64,000 nt of DNA from an uncultured bacterium (GTDB lineage Bacteria > Cyanobacteriota > Vampirovibrionia > Gastranaerophilales > Gastranaerophilaceae). The position numbers and the translations under genes were made by a program. Positions 9,555-18,129 of this stretch are shown one piece after another. Under the pieces are notes generated by a model. The model made no database searches, was not told the origin of the DNA, and saw only the letters and a list, made by a program, of their open reading frames with translations. Location: contig URPS01000005.1 in NCBI GenBank assembly GCA_900549855.1, positions 1-64,000 on the forward strand. Direction: 5' to 3'. The number at the start of each line of letters is the position of its first letter. The stretch's first letter is position 1.

Positions 9555-9982
9555 AAAAATATCTCTCCAATAATCTTTTTCTAAAGCCGATTATACAATA
9601 AAAATGTTTTATTTGCTAATTCAGTAAATGAGTGACAAAAAACAAAAACTTTAAAAATATGATGATGTTATAAACGGCAGAAATAGTGAATATAAAAGAA
9701 AAAGTTGCTAAAAAGAAGTTTAGCAACATTAAATAAACACGAGGATATTAAGAGAGAGTATAAAAATTTTATTCTTGGGCATTTAATCTAACGTTTTGAT
9801 TTTTTGCCCTTTTTGATTTTTTTGTTATCCCTTACATATTTATAAAGTGTTTTAGTTTTCAAAAATTGCCTTTTTAAACCAAAATTTTTTTAATTTTTTA
9901 CAAACCTTAAAACTATATATAATTACTAATTGAATTATATATACAGTTGCAATATTAAAAATATCACTCAAATTAAGTTTGC
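9555..9982. other. Non-coding region between trpS and gyrA
   Basis: This stretch is very AT-rich and I see no gene in it. It contains a hairpin, GTTGCTAAA (9704-9712) with TTTAGCAAC (9719-9727), of unknown role. The rest is low-complexity A/T. Confidence 0.5.
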
Positions 9983-10013
9983 TTTACACAAACCTTTTTT
10001 ATGTTAATATAAT
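9983..10013 (+). promoter_or_regulatory. Probable gyrA promoter
   Basis: TTTACA (9983-9988) is followed after 19 bp by TATAAT (10008-10013); using TAATAT at 10006 gives a 17-bp spacer. The transcript would carry a leader of about 210 nt that includes the three 53-bp repeats. Confidence 0.5.
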
Positions 10014-10051
10014 ATGTATATAGGGGATGAATCGTGCTTAATTAAGCTTAC

Positions 10052-10206
10052 AAAAAGAGGAAAAGCAATCGTAGAAGGTTTAATGTAAGCTAGTCCACCT
10101 GTCGAAAAAGAGGAAAAGCAATCGTGGAAGGTTCAATGTAAGCAAGTCCATCTGTTGAAAAAAGGTAATGCAAGCATGGATGGCTAAAAACAAGCTAGTC
10201 CACTTA
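10052..10206 (+). repeat. Three tandem 53-bp imperfect repeats in the gyrA leader
   Basis: The units begin at 10052, 10105 and 10158, an exact 53-bp period. The first two differ at few positions; the third is more diverged. Shared blocks are 'AAAAAGAGGAAAAGCAATCG', 'GAAGGTT.AATGTAAGC' and 'AGTCCA.CTGT'. Each unit starts with a Shine-Dalgarno-like AGAGGA or AAAGG followed by a very short open frame. The array lies between the likely promoter and the gyrA start, so it would be transcribed. The role is unknown. Confidence 0.75.
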
Positions 10207-10231
10207 TAAAGAAGGATAGAGGAGAAAAATT

Positions 10232-12772
10232 TTGGCTCAACAAAATATGTTTTCAGACGGTAAAATTGTACCGGTTAATATTAGAGAAGAAATGAAAAAG
10301 TGCTACATTGACTATGCAATGAGTGTTATAGTAGGTCGTGCGCTTCCGGACGTTAGAGATGGGTTAAAACCTGTTCACAGACGTATTTTATATGCAATGA
10401 ATGAATTGGGTATGACGCCTGATAAACCATTTAAGAAATGTGCCCGTATCGTTGGTGAAGTACTTGGTAAATATCACCCGCATGGTGATAGTTCTGTATA
10501 TGAAGCTCTTGTTCGTTTGGCACAAGATTTTAATACAAGATATCTTGTTGTAGATGGTCATGGTAACTTTGGTTCGGTTGATGGTGACGGAGCTGCTGCA
10601 ATGCGTTATACAGAAGCACGTATGCACAAAATTACAACTTCTATGCTTGCTGATATTGATTGTGAAACTGTTGATTTTGAGCCAAACTTCGACGGTTCAT
10701 TAGAAGAACCTTCAGTATTACCGGTAAGACTACCAATGCTATTGCTTAACGGTTCATCCGGTATCGCTGTTGGTATGGCAACAAACATTCCTCCTCACAA
10801 CTTAAATGAAGTTGTAGACGGTACAATCGCTTTGATTGATAATCCGCAAATTACAATTGAAGGATTGATGGAATACATTAAAGGTCCGGACTTCCCAACA
10901 GCTGCAACTATTGTAGGTTTATCAGATATTAAACAAGCTTATGAAACAGGTCGTGGTTCTATTAAGATGTCTGCAGTTGCGACTATTGAAGAAATCCCTG
11001 GAGGGGCAGGCAGACAAACAAGAACAGCCATTATTGTTACCGAAATCCCTTATCAGGTTAACAAAGCTATGCTTATCCAAAAGATTGCAGATTTGGTTAA
11101 GGAACAAAAAATTAACGGCATTTCTGACATCAGAGATGAATCAGATAGAGAAGGTATGCGTATCGTAATTGAACTTAAACGTGATGCGAAGCCGGAAGTT
11201 GTTAAGAATAATTTATTTAAGTTTACACAATTGGCAACAACATTTGGTGTAAACATGGTTACTTTGTGTGGTAAACAGCCTAGGTTGTTAAACTTATATG
11301 AAGTATTAAATGAATTTGTAGAACACAGGGTTGAAATTGTTACAAGAAGAACTATTTATTTCTTAAAGAAAGCAAAAATCAGAGCTCATATTTTGGCAGG
11401 TTTATTGATTGCTTTGGGTTCTCTGGATGAAGTTATTGAACTTATCAAAAAATCTAAAACTACAGAAGATGCAAGAAATGGCTTGATGAGCAGATTTGGT
11501 CTTGATGTTGATCAGGCTAATGCAATATTGGAAATGCAATTAAGAAGATTGACAGGTTTGGAACAAGACAAAATTAAGAATGAATATGACGAACTTCTTA
11601 AGAAAATTACAGAATATGAAGGAATTCTTGCTGATAGACAAAAAGTTTTGGATATCATAAAAGCAGAACTTCTTGAAGATAAAGAAAAGTATGGCGATGA
11701 TAGAAAAACTCAAATTGTTCCGGAACAAGGCGAAGTTACGATTGAAGATTTAACTCCAAACACTCCTATGGCAGTATTTATTACTCACCAAGGATATTTG
11801 AAGAGAATTTCTTTAGATACATTTGAAAGACAAAATCGTGCTACACGTGGTAAAGCCGGCATTAAAACAAAAGAAGATGATGATATCCAGCATTTCTTCA
11901 CTGCAATGATGCATGACAAGGTATTATTCTTCTCATCTAAGGGTATTGTATACAGCCTTAATGTATACGACTTCCCAGAAGGTGGTAGACAATCTAAGGG
12001 CTTGCCTATTGTTAACGTATTACCGATTGAACAAGGAGAAAAAATTACAGCTGTTGTTCCTGTTAGTAACTTCTCGCATGATATGAACTTGATTATGCTA
12101 ACTCAAAAAGGTTATATTAAGAGAATTGAACTTGATAATTTTGCAAGCATTAGAAGAAGCGGTATTATTGCAATTTCTTTGGAAGAAAGCGATAAGTTGA
12201 ATTGGGTAAAACTTGCTAATCCAAATGATGAAATTATTATCGGAACATCTTGTGGTATGGCAATTAGGTTCCCTATCGAAGATTTAAGACCTTTGGGCAG
12301 AAGTGCAAGAGGTGTAAATTCTATGAAACTTAGAGCTGCTGATACTATTATCGGTTGTGACATTGTTCCTAGAAATTATGATGCTGATTTGCTTGTTGTA
12401 ACTTCTGACGGTTTTGGTAAACGTACTAAACTTTCTGAATTTAGGACACAAAACAGAGGCGGAATTGGTTTGATTGCAACTAAGTTTAAATCAAATATGT
12501 CAAGATTGGTTGCATTAACTATCGTAGAGGAAAAAGACGAAATAATGATGGTTACTGCAAATGGTATTGTTACAAGAATCAAAGCCGGCGATATTTCTTG
12601 CCAAGGTAGACCTGCAACAGGAGTTAGAGCTCAAAACTTGACTGATAATGATACAGTTGTATCTGTTAATAAGATTGTTAATACTGATAAGAATGAAGAG
12701 GATTCTACTCCTGCCGGTGGTTGTCCTGCCGAAACTCTTGAAGGTGAACAAGGAAGTTTGACAGAGGAATAG
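10232..12772 (+). CDS. gyrA: DNA gyrase subunit A
   Basis: This is the breakage-reunion subunit of gyrase. The start is TTG at 10232, chosen because GAGGAG lies at 10218-10224 and the frame reads directly into the conserved N terminus. The catalytic tyrosine is Y126 in AAMRYTEAR. The quinolone-resistance region reads GDSSVYE, with Ser and an acidic residue at the two key positions, the wild-type state. The C-terminal beta-pinwheel is present; its GyrA-box equivalent is QNRATRGKAG instead of QRRGGKG, a form I associate with cyanobacterial GyrA (from memory). The tail is acidic. The length of 846 aa is normal. gyrB is not nearby. Confidence 0.97.
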   Translation: MAQQNMFSDGKIVPVNIREEMKKCYIDYAMSVIVGRALPDVRDGLKPVHRRILYAMNELGMTPDKPFKKCARIVGEVLGKYHPHGDSSVYEALVRLAQDFNTRYLVVDGHGNFGSVDGDGAAAMRYTEARMHKITTSMLADIDCETVDFEPNFDGSLEEPSVLPVRLPMLLLNGSSGIAVGMATNIPPHNLNEVVDGTIALIDNPQITIEGLMEYIKGPDFPTAATIVGLSDIKQAYETGRGSIKMSAVATIEEIPGGAGRQTRTAIIVTEIPYQVNKAMLIQKIADLVKEQKINGISDIRDESDREGMRIVIELKRDAKPEVVKNNLFKFTQLATTFGVNMVTLCGKQPRLLNLYEVLNEFVEHRVEIVTRRTIYFLKKAKIRAHILAGLLIALGSLDEVIELIKKSKTTEDARNGLMSRFGLDVDQANAILEMQLRRLTGLEQDKIKNEYDELLKKITEYEGILADRQKVLDIIKAELLEDKEKYGDDRKTQIVPEQGEVTIEDLTPNTPMAVFITHQGYLKRISLDTFERQNRATRGKAGIKTKEDDDIQHFFTAMMHDKVLFFSSKGIVYSLNVYDFPEGGRQSKGLPIVNVLPIEQGEKITAVVPVSNFSHDMNLIMLTQKGYIKRIELDNFASIRRSGIIAISLEESDKLNWVKLANPNDEIIIGTSCGMAIRFPIEDLRPLGRSARGVNSMKLRAADTIIGCDIVPRNYDADLLVVTSDGFGKRTKLSEFRTQNRGGIGLIATKFKSNMSRLVALTIVEEKDEIMMVTANGIVTRIKAGDISCQGRPATGVRAQNLTDNDTVVSVNKIVNTDKNEEDSTPAGGCPAETLEGEQGSLTEE

Positions 12773-12795
12773 GATAAGATTGTAGAACTTAACGA

Positions 12796-12825
12796 AAACA
12801 CTTCACAAAAGTGAAGTGTTTTTTG
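12796..12825 (+). terminator. gyrA terminator
   Basis: The stem AACACTTCAC/GTGAAGTGTT with an AAAA loop is followed by a T-run (12817-12824). Confidence 0.9.
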
Positions 12826-12833
12826 TTTTAACA

Positions 12834-12871
12834 TTGAATTGCTACTACAAATGTATTATAATGTAATTACA
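12834..12871 (+). promoter_or_regulatory. Promoter and likely operator of the toxin-antitoxin operon
   Basis: TTGAAT (12834-12839), a 17-bp spacer, and TATAAT (12857-12862). The perfect palindrome TGTAATTACA (12862-12871) overlaps the end of the -10 box and is a natural operator for autorepression by the antitoxin, as known for the DinJ/RelB family. Confidence 0.65.
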
Positions 12872-12894
12872 AATAAATACAAAAGGAGTGATTT

Positions 12895-13155
12895 ATGTCA
12901 AAAACTTTGCAAATTAGAGTAGATGATATTATGAAAAAAGCAGCAGATGAATTATTTACAAGTTTGGGATTAGATACATCTACGGCTATTAGAATTTTTT
13001 TATCAATTGCAATTGAAACAGGAGGTTTGCCATTTGAAGTAAAACGTCCCCAAAAGTCTTTGCAGGTTGCTATGAGTGATGTTTTAAATAAAGAAAATCT
13101 TAGTAAACCGTATAACTCTGCTAAAGAAGCAATTGATGCTATGTTGGAGGATTGA
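12895..13155 (+). CDS. RelB/DinJ-family antitoxin
   Basis: This 86-aa antitoxin has the ribbon-helix-helix N terminus typical of DinJ ('KTLQIRVDD...AADELFTSLGLD') and the family signature 'TAIRIFLSIAIETGGLPFEV'. Its C-terminal part would wrap the toxin. AAAAGGAG precedes the ATG. It overlaps the toxin gene by one base in a TGATG junction, consistent with coupled translation, and the palindrome at 12862-12871 is its likely binding site. Confidence 0.92.
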   Translation: MSKTLQIRVDDIMKKAADELFTSLGLDTSTAIRIFLSIAIETGGLPFEVKRPQKSLQVAMSDVLNKENLSKPYNSAKEAIDAMLED

Positions 13156-13433
13156 TGTTACAAATCCGATTTGCAAATAGAATGAAACGTGATGTTAAAC
13201 GATTGAAAAAACGAGGTAAAGATTTATTAAAATTAGAAACAACTCTGGATATTTTAGCGAGTCAAAGAGATTTGCCTGAAAGATATAAGGACCATTCTCT
13301 AAAAGGTGAGTGGCAAGATTTTAGAGAATGTCATATTGAGCCGGATTGGTTATTAATATACAAAATAGAAGAACAAGAATTGATTTTATATGCTACTGCA
13401 ACAGGGAGCCATGCTGATTTGTTTGAAATGTAA
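13155..13433 (+). CDS. yafQ: YafQ-family mRNA interferase toxin
   Basis: This toxin is a ribosome-dependent endoribonuclease of the RelE superfamily, YafQ branch. The conserved 'DHSLKGEW.DFRECHI.PDWLLIYK' block and the C-terminal 'TGSHADLF' carry the catalytic histidines and aspartate. I choose ATG at 13155 (92 aa) with GGAGG at 13146-13150 inside the antitoxin gene; the TTG at 13152 is too close to that site. The motifs are all present, so it looks intact. Confidence 0.92.
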   Translation: MLQIRFANRMKRDVKRLKKRGKDLLKLETTLDILASQRDLPERYKDHSLKGEWQDFRECHIEPDWLLIYKIEEQELILYATATGSHADLFEM

Positions 13434-13495
13434 TCTGCTAAACTACAATTTTCTCTTTTAAGTGTTATAATTACTATGTCTTAAGGAGGAATGTT

Positions 13496-14566
13496 ATGAG
13501 CGATTTAAAAATATATATGGATAAAGATATTAACCTTGATTTAATTAAAACAAAGAAAATTGCAGTTATAGGATTTGGTTCACAAGGTTACGGACAGAGT
13601 TTGAACCTTAGAGATTCAGGCTGCGATGTTATTTTAGGACTTCGTCAAGGTGGTAAGTCTGATATCAAGGCAAAAGACTATGGTTTAAAGACTATGCCTA
13701 TAGCTGATGCGGTTAAACAAGCTGATATTATACAAATTCTTATTCCGGATGAAATTCAAGCTCAAGTTTATAAAGAAGATATTGAGCCTAATTTGAGAGC
13801 CGGTCAGTATTTGATGTTTTCACACGGTTTTAATATCCACTATGGATTTATTAAGCCGCCAAAAGATATAAATGTAATTATGGTTGCACCAAAAGCTCCA
13901 GGGCATACAGTTAGAAGTGAGTATAAAGAAGGACGTGGTGTTCCGTCACTTGTTGCAGTGTATCAAGTTGCCACAAGTTCTGCACTAGGTGACACCTCAT
14001 CCCAACTCTCTCCTCAAGATGATGGAGTATTACAGATGGCGCTATCTTATGCAGCTGCTATCGGCTCCGGCAGAACAGGTATTATAGAAACAACGTTCAA
14101 AGAAGAAACTGAAACAGATTTGTTTGGCGAACAAGCGGTTCTTTGTGGCGGATGTTCAGCTTTGATTAAGACTGCGTTTGAAACTCTTGTAGAAGCCGGA
14201 TACTCTCCATATATGGCTTATTTTGAAGTTTGTCATGAATTGAAATTAATTGTTGACTTGATTTATCAAGGTGGAATTGAAGACATGCACTATTCAATTT
14301 CTAATAACGCAGAATATGGAGATTTAACAAGAGGTAATAAATTAATAAATTCTAATGTTAAATCTGAAATGAAAAAGATTTTGGAAGATATTCAGAACGG
14401 TAAATATGCAAAAGAATTTATGGATGAAATGAATGGTGGCGGTAAAAAATTCAATGAACTAAGAAATGCATCAAAAGGACATTTGATAGAAAAAATCGGT
14501 TCAGAAATTCGTTCTTCTTTCAAATGGAATCGTGACAATAAATTGATTGATAGAGATAAAAATTAA
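13496..14566 (+). CDS. ilvC: Ketol-acid reductoisomerase with an unusual 15-residue insert
   Basis: This enzyme performs the NADPH- and Mg-dependent second step of valine/isoleucine synthesis. It has the Rossmann motif GFGSQG at residues 26-31 and the catalytic ETTFKEETETDLFGEQ segment; a class I enzyme. The length of 356 aa exceeds the usual ~335 because of an extra 'GDTSSQLSPQDDGVL' between the strand 'AVYQ' and the helix 'QMALSYA'. The extra 45 bp (about 13985-14030) resemble the CCCTCACCCC repeat at 48301 and break no catalytic motif. AAGGAGG precedes the ATG. No other ilv gene is nearby and no T-box is seen. Confidence 0.96.
   Translation: MSDLKIYMDKDINLDLIKTKKIAVIGFGSQGYGQSLNLRDSGCDVILGLRQGGKSDIKAKDYGLKTMPIADAVKQADIIQILIPDEIQAQVYKEDIEPNLRAGQYLMFSHGFNIHYGFIKPPKDINVIMVAPKAPGHTVRSEYKEGRGVPSLVAVYQVATSSALGDTSSQLSPQDDGVLQMALSYAAAIGSGRTGIIETTFKEETETDLFGEQAVLCGGCSALIKTAFETLVEAGYSPYMAYFEVCHELKLIVDLIYQGGIEDMHYSISNNAEYGDLTRGNKLINSNVKSEMKKILEDIQNGKYAKEFMDEMNGGGKKFNELRNASKGHLIEKIGSEIRSSFKWNRDNKLIDRDKN
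13976..14032 (+). repeat. Repeat-derived in-frame insert in ilvC
   Basis: The segment 'ACACCTCATCCC-AACTCTCTCCT' (from 13992) aligns with 'ACCCCTCACCCC..AACCCCTCTCCT' at 48301, a GC-rich palindromic repeat. It coincides with the extra residues of IlvC. Both the alignment and the family comparison were made by eye. Confidence 0.5.
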
Positions 14567-14668
14567 TATTTAATTATGTCCGGTTGGGTTATAGCAAAAC
14601 ATTATTCTTTTTCTAACATGAGAATGTATTAAAAATACAGTTTCTTAATCTAGTAAAAGGAGTGAAAA

Positions 14669-15016
14669 ATGAAAAAAACATTGTCAATGTTGGCTATACT
14701 CGGTATAGTAGGTGTAATTGGTTCTCAAACTGCAAATGCTTTTGAATGGTCAAGTATGAATCCGGCATATTGGGGACATTGTCCAAAATGTGAAAAGAAA
14801 AAAGCTGATTGCAAATGTAAACAAAAAGTTAAAAAATGTGATCCTTGCGAAAAGGTTACAACACCTTGTCCTTGTGAAACAGGTGCAGCAGCTCCATGTG
14901 AACCTTGTGCAAAGAAACCGGCACCGTGTGACCCTTGTGCTAAAAAATCACCTTGCAATATACCTGCAAAACAACCATGCGATGCATGTGATAAGCTGCA
15001 AGAAATCTCTAAATAG
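14669..15016 (+). CDS. Secreted cysteine-rich protein with CxxC repeats
   Basis: This 115-aa protein has a clear signal peptide (Lys-Lys, hydrophobic core, cleavage after 'TANA', about residue 24). The mature ~91 residues hold 15 cysteines, mostly as CPxC, CDPC, CEPC and CPC units spaced by Lys/Ala/Pro, plus a 'WSSMNPAYWGHC' entry segment. The pattern suggests metal binding or a disulfide-rich surface protein. I do not recognise a family. AAGGAG precedes the ATG. It appears to be a single-gene unit. Confidence 0.75.
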   Translation: MKKTLSMLAILGIVGVIGSQTANAFEWSSMNPAYWGHCPKCEKKKADCKCKQKVKKCDPCEKVTTPCPCETGAAAPCEPCAKKPAPCDPCAKKSPCNIPAKQPCDACDKLQEISK

Positions 15017-15058
15017 CAAGTTCTATTTTTAGATGATTTGTATAATCAAAGCCTAATT

Positions 15059-15162
15059 AAAACTGGATTGCTTCGAGCAAATAAGCTCTCGCAATGACGT
15101 GGCGCAATATTACTAGTTGTACGTTATAGAGAGATTCGTTAGAGTCGTGGCAATCCAGTTTT
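15059..15162. repeat. Dispersed palindromic repeat, copy 1
   Basis: The terminal inverted arms AAAACTGGATTGC and GCAATCCAGTTTT enclose 'CTCGCAATGACG' and 'GTCGTGGCAATCC' blocks. It is related to copies at 18130, 25787, 47735, 48222 and 51299. Confidence 0.75.
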
Positions 15163-15267
15163 GTTTGCTAAAATATATTCATAAATGATGCCCATACAAA
15201 TCCTCTATTTATTTGATTACAAATCTGAAAAAATATCTTAAACTATATGTATTGAATGGGGAAAGAT

Positions 15268-16143
15268 ATGGTTAAATCGAATTTAAAAGAAAAGAAAGTA
15301 CAAAGTAAAGCTAATTTAAAAGTCGTTGATAATAATGCTGTTAAAACGACTGCTTATAGTGATATTAATTTGAAAAAATGGAGAGAATACGACCACGTGA
15401 AAACGGATACTCTATGGGAATTCCCTAATAGACTAAAAGAAGGCGGACATTCAAACGAATATCACGGTAACTATATTCCTCAAATAGCTCAGCAGATTTA
15501 TGAAAGATATACAAAAAAGGACGATATCGTATTAGATTTGTTCTTTGGTTCAGGAACATCCGGTATAGAAGCTATTAATATGGGTCGAAGATGTATTGGT
15601 GTTGAACTTAAAGATGAGTTGGCAGAATCAGTTTCTGAAAAATTTACACCTAAACAATTAGTAACAGATGTTAATATCATTTGTGCCGATTCTGCAAGTC
15701 AACTTGCCAAAGAAAAAATAGAAGCAAGACTTGATATTATGGGACGTAAAAATGCTCAACTTTTGATGCTTCACCCACCTTATGATGATATTATCAAATT
15801 TTCCGACAAGAAAGAAGACTTATCAAATTGTGCAACTACGGAAGAATTTTATGATTTGTTTGAAAAGGTTGCAAAAAATGGGTATGATTTGTTAGAAAAA
15901 GGTAGATTTGCTTGTTTAATTATTGGTGACAAGTATGCGAATTCTCAACATATTCCTCTTGGTTTTGAATGTATGGCGAGAATGAATAAGCTCGGTTTTA
16001 TTACTAAGGCTATTATTATAAAAGACATGCAAGGTAATGAGAGAGCAAAAGGAAAAACTGCTAACCTATGGAGATATAGAGCTTTAGCAGGTGGATTTTA
16101 TATCTTCAAACACGAATATGTAATGGTGTTTCAAAAAGTATGA
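15268..16143 (+). CDS. DNA methyltransferase (N4/N6 type), orphan
   Basis: This SAM-dependent methylase has motif I 'VLDLFFGSGTSGIEA' near residue 92 and a motif IV-like HPPY near 169, where most members have DPPY or NPPY. The preceding 'GNYIPQIAQQIYERYTKKDD' segment is typical of the N6_N4_Mtase fold. I prefer ATG at 15268 because GGGGA lies five bases before it; the ATG at 15256 has no Shine-Dalgarno. No endonuclease is nearby, so it is a solitary methylase or acts on another substrate. Its stop overlaps the next gene (ATGA). Confidence 0.78.
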   Translation: MVKSNLKEKKVQSKANLKVVDNNAVKTTAYSDINLKKWREYDHVKTDTLWEFPNRLKEGGHSNEYHGNYIPQIAQQIYERYTKKDDIVLDLFFGSGTSGIEAINMGRRCIGVELKDELAESVSEKFTPKQLVTDVNIICADSASQLAKEKIEARLDIMGRKNAQLLMLHPPYDDIIKFSDKKEDLSNCATTEEFYDLFEKVAKNGYDLLEKGRFACLIIGDKYANSQHIPLGFECMARMNKLGFITKAIIIKDMQGNERAKGKTANLWRYRALAGGFYIFKHEYVMVFQKV

Positions 16144-16430
16144 TAAGAGAAACTGAAAATGGCTTAATTATCCGGTTGAAAATCGTTCCAAATTCCTCTA
16201 AAAATGAAATTATATTGGAAGATGAATTTATAAAGGTTAAGGTAACTGCTCAACCAATAGAAAACAAGGCAAATAAGGCTTTGATAGAGTTTTTATCAAA
16301 ACAGTTTAAAATTCCCAAAACAAAAATTCAAATTCTTAAGGGTGAAACTTCAAAAGAAAAAACTGTGTTATTGAATACGGATGATTTAGCTAAGAATAGC
16401 GCTATTATATCTCAATTGACAAAAAAGTAA
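16140..16430 (+). CDS. DUF167/YggU-family protein
   Basis: This 96-aa protein matches the YggU/UPF0235 family: 'LKIVPNSSKNEI' start, then 'VKVTAQPIENKANKALIEFLSK' and 'ILKGETSKEKTV'. The function is not established in the family. It overlaps the methyltransferase by four bases (ATGA), suggesting translational coupling. Confidence 0.88.
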   Translation: MIRETENGLIIRLKIVPNSSKNEIILEDEFIKVKVTAQPIENKANKALIEFLSKQFKIPKTKIQILKGETSKEKTVLLNTDDLAKNSAIISQLTKK

Positions 16431-16469
16431 AAAAAATATACTATAGAATAAAGAAGAAAAGGTAATTTT

Positions 16470-16772
16470 ATGCATAAACGTTGGTATGATGTTGATCCTA
16501 CAGTAAGCTTGGCTGTTAGTTTGATGAGAAATGCAAGCATAATAACTCAATACGATTGTGCTGATTTAATTATTAATAAATCAAAAGAGCATGGTATTGA
16601 TTTGGCTGATAATATTTTGACCGACGCTTTTACATATGTTTTAAGAAGATGGTATGATACTGACCAAAAGATTGCAGAGTCTTTTGAATACTTAAAGTGT
16701 TTACCTGTGGATGTACAAAAAGAAGTGGCATTAGAATTGATTAACTTGCTACAGGAAGCAGAAACCAGATAA
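16470..16772 (+). CDS. Hypothetical protein with an internal duplication
   Basis: The product is a 100-aa soluble helical protein with no family recognised. It contains two copies of a 'RWYD.D' start followed by a helix: 'KRWYDVDPTVSLAVSLM' at residues 3-19 and 'RRWYDTDQKIAESFEYL' near 59-75, which suggests duplication of a ~55-residue unit. AAAGG precedes the ATG. It sits one base before the antiporter-family gene and may be cotranscribed with it. Confidence 0.7.
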   Translation: MHKRWYDVDPTVSLAVSLMRNASIITQYDCADLIINKSKEHGIDLADNILTDAFTYVLRRWYDTDQKIAESFEYLKCLPVDVQKEVALELINLLQEAETR

Positions 16773-16773
16773 A

Positions 16774-18090
16774 ATGGGAACTCTAGCGCATTTATTGTCT
16801 AATCCTGCTTTAATTTCAGTTATTGTATTGTGTATTTTGTGTGTTAGAAAAGTCAACGTGTTGTTGGCGATAATAATTTCTACACTTGTTGCCGGTTTAG
16901 TAAGCGGAATGAATGTTACACATATAATGAATACATTTATATCCGGTATGGGCGGAAATTCTGAAACCGCCTTGAGTTATATATTACTTGGTGCTTTTGC
17001 TGCAACAATGGCACATTCCGGTTTTACGGATGTGATTTCCGGTAAGATTGCGAATGTTGTTTCTGATAAAAAATATGTTTTGTTAACGATTTTGGCATTA
17101 ATTGCTATGGCTTCACAAAATATTGTTCCTATTCATATTGCGTTTATACCGATTATTATCCCACCACTATTGGGAATAATGAATAAGTTAAAAATAGATA
17201 GGAGAGCTGTCGCATGTGTTCTTGCTTTTGGCTTGAAAATGCCTTATATTGTAATACCTGCAGGTTTTGGTTTGATATTTCAAAATTTAATTGCCGATAA
17301 TATGATACAAAATGGTGTTAATGTTGCAAGAGGTGAAATTTGGCAATCTACTGTTATTTTAGGTTTTGGAATGCTTGTAGGTTTGCTTATTGCTCTTTTT
17401 ATTTCTTATAGAAAACCGAGAATTTATGAAGATAAAACAGTTGCAAACAGCCAGCCTGCCAATCATACATTTAGGAAAAAACATTGGATAGTGATTTTAG
17501 CTGCTGTTGTAACTTTTGTTGTTCAATTAATTACAAAATCATTGCCGCTCGGCGCATTGGTGGGTTTGGGTATAATTTTTACATTTGGGGTTATTCCACA
17601 AGAAAAAATGGATCATATGATGAACGAAGGTATATATTTGATGGGATATATTGCTTTTGTTATGCTTGTAGCTGCAGGTTTTGCTGAAGTTTTGAAAGAA
17701 ACAGGAGCAATAGAAGGACTTGTTAATTCGGTTTTGCCTATTTTACCTGCAAATATTTATTTAACATCATTAATAATTCTAATAATCGGACTATTTATAA
17801 CTATTGGTATTGGTACATCTTTTGGAACAATACCTATTTTGGCGGTTTTATTTCTGCCAATTTGCGTAAAACTCGGATTTAATACTCACCAGATGGTTGT
17901 ATTGCTGGCTGCGGCTGCAGCTTTGGGTGATGCCGGTTCACCTGCTTCTGATACCACATTAGGTCCAACTGCCGGATTGAATGCAGATGGACAACATAAT
18001 CATATTTTTGATACGTGTATTCCAACATTCTTGCACTATAATATCGCATTGATATTGTTTGCACTTATTGGAATTTGTTTGTTTGGTTAG
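16774..18090 (+). CDS. Na+/H+ antiporter-family (YuiF/NhaC-like) transporter
   Basis: The product has 438 aa and about 11-12 transmembrane segments. It resembles the YuiF-like branch of the Na+/H+ antiporter family, with an N-terminal 'NPALISVIVLCILCVRK' segment, 'SQNIVPIHIAFIPIIIPPLL' in the first half, and 'ALGDAGSPASDTTLGPTAGLN' near the C terminus, a conserved loop of this group. Members move cations or small amino acids; the substrate here is unknown. It starts at 16774 directly after the stop of the preceding gene, with only a weak and distant AGGAAG. Confidence 0.85.
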   Translation: MGTLAHLLSNPALISVIVLCILCVRKVNVLLAIIISTLVAGLVSGMNVTHIMNTFISGMGGNSETALSYILLGAFAATMAHSGFTDVISGKIANVVSDKKYVLLTILALIAMASQNIVPIHIAFIPIIIPPLLGIMNKLKIDRRAVACVLAFGLKMPYIVIPAGFGLIFQNLIADNMIQNGVNVARGEIWQSTVILGFGMLVGLLIALFISYRKPRIYEDKTVANSQPANHTFRKKHWIVILAAVVTFVVQLITKSLPLGALVGLGIIFTFGVIPQEKMDHMMNEGIYLMGYIAFVMLVAAGFAEVLKETGAIEGLVNSVLPILPANIYLTSLIILIIGLFITIGIGTSFGTIPILAVLFLPICVKLGFNTHQMVVLLAAAAALGDAGSPASDTTLGPTAGLNADGQHNHIFDTCIPTFLHYNIALILFALIGICLFG

Positions 18091-18129
18091 ATTTTATACA
18101 CGAAAGAGTAAATCAAACTTGTAGTTTCA

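Noticed and set aside
9555..9700. T-box riboswitch before trpS
   Set aside because: No specifier hairpin or T-box antiterminator sequence is visible on the - strand.
10052..10206. CRISPR-like array
   Set aside because: There are only three contiguous imperfect units with no unique spacers and no cas genes; it is a tandem repeat.
14725..14958. Gly/His-rich ORF antisense to the Cys-rich protein
   Set aside because: It is a shadow of the repeated TGT/CCT codons; the + strand frame has a signal peptide and a good Shine-Dalgarno.
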